This document shows positions 13,659 through 19,764 of a stretch of DNA of 19,764 bases, in pieces. The translations under genes were made by a program, and so were the position numbers. The notes below the pieces were generated by a model. It was not told the origin of the DNA and searched no databases. It saw only the letters and a program-made list of their open reading frames with translations. Location: the NCBI GenBank assembly GCA_964631295.1, contig CAZVXI010000048.1:1-19764 (forward strand), written 5' to 3'. Each line of letters begins with the position of its first letter. Within the stretch, counting starts at the first letter, position 1. The DNA is from CAZVXI01 sp964631295. GTDB lineage: Bacteria; Planctomycetota; Phycisphaerae; Phycisphaerales; SM1A02.

Positions 13659-15217
13659 ACTCCATCCAGGCACTTCGTTCCGGATCGACCGACAGTGGCA
13701 ACACGACACAGGCGACTGTCAAGTCGCCGCCGCGCCGCTGGCGCACGCGCATCGGCCTGCCCGCACTGCTGCTGGTACTGGTGGCGGCATTGCTGCTCAT
13801 CTCGTCATGGCAGATCATCGTGCCCGCCACACCGGTGCAGGTCGTACCTGTCATCGTCAAAAGTGTCGAGGGATCGGCCGGCTCCGTCACCGTGCAGGCA
13901 CCCGGGTGGCTTGAGCCCGACCCGCACCCGTACTATGTCGCCTCGCTGATTGACGGCGTCGTCGAGGACATCCTCGTGCTTGAAGGTGAGTCTGTCGCCA
14001 AGGGGCAGATCGTAGCGCGACTCGTCGATGAGGATGCAATCCTCGCACTGCGACGAGCCGAAGCATCTGTCGGCCAGCGCGAAGCGGAGCTTCTCGAAGC
14101 GCGGGCTGCCCACGCTGCGGCGACCGAGACGATAAATACACTTGTCGATCGTCGGCGCGATCTTGCCACCGCACAGGCAGGGCGTGATGCAACGCGTGCG
14201 TCGCAACGGACGCTCGAAGCAGATATCGCCGCGGCGGAGGCCAACCTCGAAACGATCGACGATGAGCTGACGCGCAAGCGACCACTGGTCGAATCCGGCA
14301 CGGTTTCCGCTGGTGCGCTGCGACGCCTCGAACTTCAACACGCAAGCCAGTATGCAACAGTGAACTCGCTCAAGTCGCAGCGTGATGGACTCGAAGCAGC
14401 ACTTGCTGCAGATCGCGCGACTGTTCATGCGATCGAGCAGCACATGGAACTGCTCATTGAGGAGCGCAAGGCACTGGACACCGCGGCAGGCAGGCTTGCC
14501 CGAGCGGAGCACTCCCTGGAATCGGCCCGCACGGATCGTGATGAGGCGCAGCTGACGCTCGACAGAACGCAGATCAAGTCGCCCATCGATGGTGTCGTGC
14601 TCCGCCGTTTTGCATCACCGGGTTCATACGTCGTTGCCAGCGGTCCTGCGGAACACTCTGCCCACGTTGTGCACGTGTACGAGCCAGCCCACCTGCAGGT
14701 TCGGGCGGATGTGCCGCTCGTTGACGCAGGACAGGTCGGAGTCGGGCAGCGCGCCGAGGTCGTGGTTGATGTCCTGCCGGACCGCGTCTTCGACGGCGAG
14801 ATCACACGAGTCACGCACCAGGCAGACATCGCCAAGAACACGCTTGAAGTCAAAGTGCGCATCGAGAATCCGACGGGCGAACTCAAACCAGAGATGCTCG
14901 CGCGCGTGCGCCTGCTTGCCAGCCAACCACAAAATGCTTCAACGCAGTCCGTGCGACAGCGCGTGTTTGTGCCGCGATCACTCGTGCAGGGCGAAGGTGA
15001 TGCTGCGACCGTGTTTGTGACAACCAACGTAAAGAGCAAAAAGGGCATTGCCCAGCGACGCCAGGTCTCGCTCGGAACGACACGACTTGAGAACTGGATC
15101 GAAGTCAGAAGCGGCCTTCAGCCGGGCGATCAGATCATCGCCACATCCAACGTGGAAGACGGCCAGCGGATTCGCATTACTGGCGAAGCGGCGATTGCCG
15201 GAAATGGAGGTTCATGA
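13655..15217 (+). CDS. HlyD/MacA-type periplasmic adaptor
   Basis: This 520-residue membrane fusion protein links the ABC permeases to the TolC-like channel. One N-terminal membrane anchor lies at about 34-52 (LPALLLVLVAALLLISSW). After it come the split lipoyl-like domain (SLIDGVVEDILVLEGESVAKGQIVA, second half IKSPIDGVVLRRFASPGSYV), a long coiled-coil hairpin between them (about 130-305), and the beta-barrel and membrane-proximal domains (VDVLPDRVFDGEITRVTHQAD; GLQPGDQIIATS). The hairpin is long (about 175 residues), fitting contact with a TolC-type tip. AAGGAG is 7 nt before ATG, and there is a 4-nt overlap with the preceding gene. No Cys motif is present, so nothing here points to metal cargo. 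Confidence 0.9.
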   Translation: MNSIQALRSGSTDSGNTTQATVKSPPRRWRTRIGLPALLLVLVAALLLISSWQIIVPATPVQVVPVIVKSVEGSAGSVTVQAPGWLEPDPHPYYVASLIDGVVEDILVLEGESVAKGQIVARLVDEDAILALRRAEASVGQREAELLEARAAHAAATETINTLVDRRRDLATAQAGRDATRASQRTLEADIAAAEANLETIDDELTRKRPLVESGTVSAGALRRLELQHASQYATVNSLKSQRDGLEAALAADRATVHAIEQHMELLIEERKALDTAAGRLARAEHSLESARTDRDEAQLTLDRTQIKSPIDGVVLRRFASPGSYVVASGPAEHSAHVVHVYEPAHLQVRADVPLVDAGQVGVGQRAEVVVDVLPDRVFDGEITRVTHQADIAKNTLEVKVRIENPTGELKPEMLARVRLLASQPQNASTQSVRQRVFVPRSLVQGEGDAATVFVTTNVKSKKGIAQRRQVSLGTTRLENWIEVRSGLQPGDQIIATSNVEDGQRIRITGEAAIAGNGGS

Positions 15218-15945
15218 TGACACTCATTGAATGCAGACAACTCACGCGTACGTACAAGCGTGGTGATCAAACGATCACGCCGCTTGAGAATCTTGATCTT
15301 GATATTGAATCGGGCGCGTTTCTCGCGCTCATGGGTCCATCAGGGTCAGGAAAGACAACACTGCTGAATCTCCTTGCAGGGATCGACCGGCCAACCTCCG
15401 GCACACTGACGATTGACGGGCGGGAGATCAGCAAGCTCAGCCGCGCTGCACTTGCGGACTGGCGTTCGACCGCTGTGGGTTACATCTTTCAGTTATACAA
15501 CCTGGTGCCCGTCCTCACCGCGTACGAGAACATTGAGTTGCCGCTGCTGTTGCACAAGCTGCCTCGTAAGGAGCGGCACACGCGTGTGACGACCGCGCTC
15601 GAACTGGTTGGCATTGCAGATCGGTATGACCACTACCCCCGACAACTCAGCGGTGGGCAGGAACAACGTGTCGCCATTGCGCGGGCGATCGTCACCGATC
15701 CGACGATCATCCTCGCGGACGAGCCGACCGGCGACCTCGACAAGAAGTCGGCCGCCGCGATCATGGAACTGCTTCAGCAACTCAATGAAAAACTTGGAAA
15801 GACTCTGATCATGGTTACGCACGACCCGAAGACCACAGATTTCGCAAAGCAGACACTGCATCTTGAGAAAGGACAACTCGTTGAGCAGACAGAAGACATG
15901 GCTGCCGATGAGCATGCAGTGCTCGCAACATCAGGAGGTGCATAA
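15217..15945 (+). CDS. LolD/MacB-type ABC exporter ATPase
   Basis: This 242-residue ATPase powers the two FtsX-type permeases that follow. It shows Walker A GPSGSGKTT (40-48), Q-loop Gln92, canonical signature LSGGQ (144-148), Walker B IILADE (164-169), TGDLD and H-loop His202. The FQLYNLVPVLTAYENIELPL stretch is typical of the LolD/MacB/FtsE group. GGAGG at 15206-15210 gives 6-nt spacing to ATG 15217, against 3 nt to the adjacent ATG at 15214, so 15217 is preferred. The gene overlaps the adaptor's stop codon by one base. Its stop TAA at 15943-15945 shares a base with the next start. Confidence 0.92.
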   Translation: MTLIECRQLTRTYKRGDQTITPLENLDLDIESGAFLALMGPSGSGKTTLLNLLAGIDRPTSGTLTIDGREISKLSRAALADWRSTAVGYIFQLYNLVPVLTAYENIELPLLLHKLPRKERHTRVTTALELVGIADRYDHYPRQLSGGQEQRVAIARAIVTDPTIILADEPTGDLDKKSAAAIMELLQQLNEKLGKTLIMVTHDPKTTDFAKQTLHLEKGQLVEQTEDMAADEHAVLATSGGA

Positions 15946-17099
15946 TGCATCCGAAGTACCTGCCATTTGTCATCAGACACATAACCCGCCACCGGACACG
16001 ATCAATCCTGACTGCTGCAGGTGTTGCCGTTGCCATGTTCCTTTTCTGCGCAGTTCAATCGATGCAACAGGGCGTCGAGGCAGCCACGCAGGTCAGCGCG
16101 GAGGACACAACACTTGTGGTCTATCGGGAAAATCGCTACTGCCCGTTCACCAGCCGGCTGCCGCAATTCTACGAGCAGCGCATCGGCGCGATCGATGGAG
16201 TGCGCAGTGTCATGCCGATGCGGATTATTGTCTCCAACTGTCGCGCATCGCTGGATGTTGTCACATTTCGAGGCGTCCCGCGCGATGTGATGCAACATGA
16301 AATGATTCGCGACTTTGATGTGATTGATGGCTCCATTGAGCAGTGGTTGCGGCGAACAGATGCAGCAATGCTCGGCGAATCACTGGCTGCTCGCCGGAAC
16401 GTAAAAGTTGGTGACCGATTCAGTGCTGCTGGAATCACAGTCTTTGTCGCAGCGATCGTTCGATCAGACCAGATGCAAGACCAGAACGTGGCGTACACAC
16501 ACCTGACATTCATTCAGGAGACGGCGCAGCGTGGCGGATCGGGCGGCATTGTCACGCAGTTCAATGTCAAGGTCGAGGATCCAAACCAACTCGAAACCAC
16601 GGCGGCGGCAATTGACGCTGAGTTTGCCCACGAGCAGGATCCGACTGCCACGTATGCAGAGAAGGCGTTCGTCGCCCGCGCTGCGAAGGACATCCTCGAA
16701 CTCGTCGAGTTTGCAGCATGGCTTGGCTGGGGCGCGATGGCGGCCGTGTTCGCACTCATTGCCAACGCAATCATCCTCGCAGTGCAGGACAGAATACGCG
16801 ATCACGCAGTCCTGCAGACGCTGGGCTTCTCCAGTTCGCTGATCGCCCGACTGATTGTGACCGAGGGCCTGCTGCTGGGCGGTCTCGGCGGCCTGATCGG
16901 CGCGGCTGGCGCGTTCGCGGTCGTTCACTTCGGTCGATTCACAATGACGATGGAAGGCCAGAACATCGAGATCATCGCGAATCTGTCGACCGTACTCATC
17001 GGCCTGGCGCTTGCCGTCAGTCTGGGTGTGCTTGCCGGGCTCGTACCTGCCTGGCAGGCCTCGCGGCGCGAGATTGTGTCATGTTTCCGAGCAGTCTGA
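15945..17099 (+). CDS. FtsX-like ABC permease 1 with extracytoplasmic Cys pair
   Basis: This 384-residue MacB/FtsX-fold permease has one N-terminal transmembrane helix (about 20-38), a periplasmic MacB-type domain (about 40-260) and three C-terminal helices (about 262-288, 308-335, 350-373). Motifs include LQTLGFSSSLIARLIVTEGLLLGGLGG, and the protein ends with LVPAWQASRREIVSCFRAV, both typical. The periplasmic domain carries Cys66 (NRYCPF) and Cys99 (SNCRASLDVVTFRGVP), which could form a disulfide or bind a ligand. AGGAGG lies 6 nt before ATG, and the start overlaps the ATPase stop by one base. It should pair with the next gene as a heterodimer. Cargo is unknown; lipoprotein, lipid, peptide or small-molecule export are all possible for the family. 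Confidence 0.88.
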   Translation: MHPKYLPFVIRHITRHRTRSILTAAGVAVAMFLFCAVQSMQQGVEAATQVSAEDTTLVVYRENRYCPFTSRLPQFYEQRIGAIDGVRSVMPMRIIVSNCRASLDVVTFRGVPRDVMQHEMIRDFDVIDGSIEQWLRRTDAAMLGESLAARRNVKVGDRFSAAGITVFVAAIVRSDQMQDQNVAYTHLTFIQETAQRGGSGGIVTQFNVKVEDPNQLETTAAAIDAEFAHEQDPTATYAEKAFVARAAKDILELVEFAAWLGWGAMAAVFALIANAIILAVQDRIRDHAVLQTLGFSSSLIARLIVTEGLLLGGLGGLIGAAGAFAVVHFGRFTMTMEGQNIEIIANLSTVLIGLALAVSLGVLAGLVPAWQASRREIVSCFRAV

Positions 17100-17111
17100 C
17101 AGGAGAACACC

Positions 17112-18281
17112 ATGCGCCTGCTTCCATTTGATTATGCAGCCCGCAATCTGGGGCGCTCACCTTTGCGCAGCCTGCTGAGTGTCGGCGGGGCAGCGCTTGT
17201 GGTTGTGCTTGTTCTCGGCGCGGCTGCGTTCGTATCAGGGATGACGCAATCGCTCAAAGTCAGTGCATCGAAGAACAATGTCATCATCCTCGGCGCGGGT
17301 TCCGAAGAGAGCGTGGAGCGCAGCGAGATCAACATGCGCACTTCAACCGTTCTCGCGGCGAGCATCAGTGGGATCCGAGAACAGCTGAATGTGCCGTATG
17401 TCTCGCCGGAGATTCATATGGCGATTCCGGTGATGACAGCCCGCGAACAGGCCGAAGGATCACTCGGTGTGATTCGCGGCGTGACGCCCTCGGCGTTTCT
17501 GGTGTATCCGCAGGTGCGCATTGTGGAGGGTCGCGCGCCCGAAGCAGGAGCCGACGAAATCATGATCGGCCAGCTTGTGCCCGCGAAACTCGGCGTGGAT
17601 GAGAGCACGCTGACAGTCGGTACAGAGATCTGGATCGACGACCGGCCGTTGACAATCTCCGGCTTGTTCGAAGCACCAAGCACCGTCATGGATGCAGAGA
17701 TATGGATGCCGTTGACCGATCTTCAGGTCATCGCGCAACGCGATTCACTGTCATGCGTCGTCGTCACGCTCGATGATCCCGATGACTTCGCCGATGTGAG
17801 CGCCTTCGCAGCGCAGCGGCTGGATCTTGAAATCGTGGCGATGCGCGAGGCGGATTACTACGCGCAACTCTCAGATTTCTTCGGACCGGTGCGTGCCATG
17901 GTGCTGGTAACCGCCGGGCTCATCGCAATGGGCGGTGTGCTCGGCGGGCTCAACACAATGTACGCAGCATTCGCGTCGCGGGTGCGAGAGCTGGGCTCAC
18001 TCCAGACACTCGGCTTCAGCCGCCTTGCCATCATCATCTCACTCGTGCAGGAATCGCTGTTGACCGCCGCGGTCGGATCTCTGATCGCATGCACAATCGG
18101 GTTGCTCGTATTTGATGGCGTGGCGATCCGTTTTTCTATGGGCGCGTTCGGGCTTGTCGTCGACGGACGCGTGATGACTGTTTCACTGCTTGCCGGCCTT
18201 GCGCTTGGTGTCATCGGAGCGTTGCCACCTGCATGGCGATGCCTGCGCCTGCCGATCACCGATGCGCTGAAATCCGGCTGA
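17112..18281 (+). CDS. FtsX-like ABC permease 2
   Basis: This 389-residue permease has the same topology as the preceding one: a first helix at about 20-42, a periplasmic domain of about 210 residues, then three helices near the C-terminus with LQTLGFSRLAIIISLVQESLL between the first two. It ends with LPPAWRCLRLPITDALKSG. The sequence is clearly different from permease 1, so the complex is probably a heterodimer, as in LolCE, rather than a MacB homodimer. The periplasmic domain lacks the NRYCPF and SNC pair of its partner. AGGAG lies 6 nt before ATG, and the gap to permease 1 is 12 nt. It is followed after 46 nt by a lipoprotein gene. Confidence 0.88.
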   Translation: MRLLPFDYAARNLGRSPLRSLLSVGGAALVVVLVLGAAAFVSGMTQSLKVSASKNNVIILGAGSEESVERSEINMRTSTVLAASISGIREQLNVPYVSPEIHMAIPVMTAREQAEGSLGVIRGVTPSAFLVYPQVRIVEGRAPEAGADEIMIGQLVPAKLGVDESTLTVGTEIWIDDRPLTISGLFEAPSTVMDAEIWMPLTDLQVIAQRDSLSCVVVTLDDPDDFADVSAFAAQRLDLEIVAMREADYYAQLSDFFGPVRAMVLVTAGLIAMGGVLGGLNTMYAAFASRVRELGSLQTLGFSRLAIIISLVQESLLTAAVGSLIACTIGLLVFDGVAIRFSMGAFGLVVDGRVMTVSLLAGLALGVIGALPPAWRCLRLPITDALKSG

Positions 18282-18297
18282 GATTGACTTTTGTTCC

Positions 18298-18303
18298 TAT
18301 GAT
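18298..18303 (+). promoter_or_regulatory. Possible internal -10 box before the lipoprotein gene
   Basis: TATGAT lies 24 nt before the ATG at 18328 in an AT-rich patch after permease 2. With GAGGAG at 18316-18321 it could drive separate expression of the lipoprotein. No -35 match is seen. Confidence 0.3.
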
Positions 18304-18327
18304 TTTCAAACCCTTGAGGAGTTCATT

Positions 18328-18882
18328 ATGAGATTGATCACAAGTACAGCATGTATTCTGACCGTTGCCTTGCTCACCGCATGCGGCGGGGGCGGAACGG
18401 AGCAGGCGGGTAACTCGAACGGGACAGACAAGCCCGTTGAGAAAACCAGCGGCCTTCCGGCGAACCTGTTCCTGAGTGCGCCACCTGACAACGTGATGGC
18501 ACTCGGTGCCGTCAAGCAGGACGCGGCGATTGGCGATGAAGTTGTCTTTGAAGGGCGCATCGGTGGGCGCGGAGAGCCGTTCGTCGATGGACGCGCAACC
18601 TTCTTGATCGCGGACTCATCGCTGAAGATCTGCAGCGAAATCCCCGGTGATACATGCAAGAAACCGTGGGACTACTGCTGCGAGCCGCGCGACAACCTGC
18701 TCGCGAACACGGCAACCGTGCAAATCGTCGATGGTGAAGGTAATCCGCTGAAACTCTCGCTCAAGGGCGAGCAGGGGCTCACCGAGACCGCAACTGTTGT
18801 CGTGACCGGCAAAGTGACCGCGAAAGATGCTGCTGGAACTTTCGTGATTGACGCAACCGGTTTGTATGTCCGTCAGGGTTGA
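18328..18882 (+). CDS. Lipoprotein with CX7CX6CC motif, exporter-associated
   Basis: This 184-residue lipoprotein has a signal peptide ending in LTAC (Cys19), then a Gly-rich linker. The rest (about 43-184) is a compact beta-rich domain that may be OB-like (DEVVFEGRIGG, RATFLIADSSL, TVVVTGKVTAKDAAGTFVIDATGLYV). It carries Cys102, Cys110, Cys117 and Cys118 in CSEIPGDTC...WDYCCEP. I recall this WDYCCEP-type domain from small planctomycete lipoproteins; no characterised function is known to me. The four Cys could form two disulfides or a metal site. The gene is 46 nt after permease 2, before the operon terminator, with GAGGAG 6 nt upstream of ATG. It could be a chaperone, a cargo or an accessory subunit of the exporter. 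Confidence 0.82.
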   Translation: MRLITSTACILTVALLTACGGGGTEQAGNSNGTDKPVEKTSGLPANLFLSAPPDNVMALGAVKQDAAIGDEVVFEGRIGGRGEPFVDGRATFLIADSSLKICSEIPGDTCKKPWDYCCEPRDNLLANTATVQIVDGEGNPLKLSLKGEQGLTETATVVVTGKVTAKDAAGTFVIDATGLYVRQG

Positions 18883-18913
18883 TCCCACCGGACCGGGCAA
18901 AACCACACCACTG

Positions 18914-18946
18914 AAGCGCCGGCCATACGAAAGGCCGGCGCTTTTT
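18914..18946 (+). terminator. Strong Rho-independent terminator of the export operon
   Basis: An 11-bp perfect stem (AAGCGCCGGCC and its complement) with an 8-nt loop is followed by a run of five T. It lies 31 nt after the lipoprotein stop codon and closes the transcription unit. Confidence 0.92.
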
Positions 18947-19094
18947 GTGCGCGTAACTTGTTGCTGCGCTTACATTTCCGATGATCGGCGCCGCACCTGA
19001 CTGACTCGAAGGGGGGCGCACGATTTTACCCACATTGTCAGGTTTCTTATTCCAACCTTCGCACACGCGCGGTAGAAGGGCCATGGTAACTGAA

Positions 19095-19132
19095 GTGTGA
19101 CGTCGGGACCGACGTTCGGCCGGTCGGCACAC
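19095..19132 (+). other. Possible structured leader upstream of the repeat-protein gene
   Basis: GTGTG (19095-19099) can pair with CACAC (19128-19132), enclosing CCGAC (19109-19113) paired with GTCGG (19123-19127). The fold has a one-sided bulge of 9 nt and alternatives exist. The gap from the terminator to the gene (18947-19173) has no other clear signal. No known riboswitch consensus, including cyclic-di-GMP types, fits by eye. Confidence 0.25.
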
Positions 19133-19173
19133 TCGGGTGAGTAAAGGGACACGGGGGATAAGCGAGGATGACA

Positions 19174-19764
19174 ATGCGAGGCTTATGTTCACTGGCTGGA
19201 TTGGTCTTGTGCCTGTTGTGTTGTAACAGCGCGTGGGCACAAGGAGGCGGAGACGACTTTGGCGCATGCTGCCTGGACGGCGGATGCACGGATGTCTTCA
19301 CGCAGAACGACTGCGAAGCGATGGGCGGTATCTTCCAGGGTGCCGGGACGACATGCGAGAGTGATATCTGCGGCGCGTGCTGCCGATGCGATGGTACCTG
19401 CGTCGTTGTGCAGGAGACGGACTGTCCGCCGCCGAACGTGTTCTTTGCATTTGAAACGTGCGACACGATCATCTGCCCGCCCACCGGCGCGTGTTGTCTG
19501 CCGGACGGAACCTGCGTGAACCTCATCGAGCCATGCTGCGTTGATCAGAACGGCTCGTACTTCGGCGATGGTTCATCATGTATGAGCCCCGATGTTGTTT
19601 GTGAGTCCGGCGCGTGTTGCCTGCCTGATGGTTCGTGCGTTCAGACAACCAGTGATGGTTGCGCCGCGGCGAACGGGACATCGTTCTGGCCGAACGAATC
19701 ATGCGGCGGCTTCGGCGCGTGCTGCCTTGAGGATGGCACGTGCGAGAACGTTGCAGAGATCTGC
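19174..19764 (+). CDS. Secreted Cys-rich repeat protein (GACCxxDGTC modules), 3' end outside the window
   Basis: The frame is open to the right edge without a stop; 197 residues are visible. The N-terminus (LAGLVLCLLCCNSAWA-Q) is a signal peptide with a likely cut at 22/23. Five tandem modules start at residues 30, 67, 105, 146 and 181. Each opens with GACC, then DG-(T/S/G)-C after two or more residues, then spaced Cys and aromatic residues. Period is 35-41 residues and the Cys count is very high, so the secreted form should be disulfide-rich. I recall such modules in large extracellular planctomycete proteins; their function is not known to me. GAGG ends 6 nt before ATG 19174, which favours it over ATG 19168. 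The gene follows the exporter terminator and has its own leader. The missing C-terminus could hold a sorting or adhesion domain. Confidence 0.85.
   Translation, partial: MRGLCSLAGLVLCLLCCNSAWAQGGGDDFGACCLDGGCTDVFTQNDCEAMGGIFQGAGTTCESDICGACCRCDGTCVVVQETDCPPPNVFFAFETCDTIICPPTGACCLPDGTCVNLIEPCCVDQNGSYFGDGSSCMSPDVVCESGACCLPDGSCVQTTSDGCAAANGTSFWPNESCGGFGACCLEDGTCENVAEIC

Noticed and set aside
1..19764. tRNA genes, CRISPR arrays, prophage genes
   Set aside because: No cloverleaf-like segment with a T-loop signature, no regularly spaced repeats of CRISPR type and no phage proteins were seen.

Overview
The window looks like a GC-rich chromosomal segment from a planctomycete, most likely of the Phycisphaerae type. 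That placement is inference from gene content. The clues are a Ser/Thr kinase fused to a TPR tail with Thr-rich N-terminal repeats, a secreted protein built from GACC-x2-DG-(T/S)C modules, a Cys-rich secreted protein and a WDYCC-type lipoprotein around a MacAB-like exporter, and a RAYT transposase. No tRNA, rRNA, CRISPR array or phage region was seen.

Layout. (1) 57-855: a REP-associated tyrosine transposase on the minus strand, bounded by perfect 21-bp inverted repeats. (2) 851-1414: mostly non-coding, with two hairpins read as minus-strand terminators and a short coding-like remnant between them. (3) 1415-4772, minus strand: a cobalamin-binding-fold protein that lacks the axial His motif, then, upstream of it, a PaaY/CaiE hexapeptide-repeat protein and a PaaN aldehyde dehydrogenase. 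(4) 4825-5877, plus strand, divergent from paaN: a lone MalK/UgpC-type ATPase. (5) 5926-8559: a membrane Ser/Thr kinase with TPRs. (6) 8618-11618: a xylose-isomerase-fold enzyme, a small unknown protein and xylulokinase, which look like a short pentose catabolic cluster. (7) 11724-18882: an export operon encoding a Cys-rich secreted protein, a TolC-like outer membrane lipoprotein, an HlyD adaptor, a LolD/MacB-type ATPase, two different FtsX-type permeases and a Cys-containing lipoprotein, closed by a strong terminator at 18914-18946. (8) From 19174 to the right edge: the start of a secreted Cys-rich repeat protein that continues past the window.

How the genes fit together. The export operon is tightly coupled: start and stop codons overlap at four consecutive or near-consecutive junctions, so it should act as one tripartite ABC system. 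Its cargo is unknown; the Cys-rich partners make a metal- or thiol-linked role worth testing. The isomerase and kinase could convert an aldopentose to a ketopentose 5-phosphate. The lone sugar-type ATPase could power an importer encoded elsewhere. paaN and paaY sit without the rest of a phenylacetate pathway.

A recurring regulatory pattern is a -10-like TAnnnT hexamer only 6-7 nt before the ATG of four genes (transposase, paaY, the lone ATPase, xylB), with no ribosome binding site. This suggests leaderless transcripts. Other genes here have good Shine-Dalgarno sites, so both modes of initiation seem to be used.
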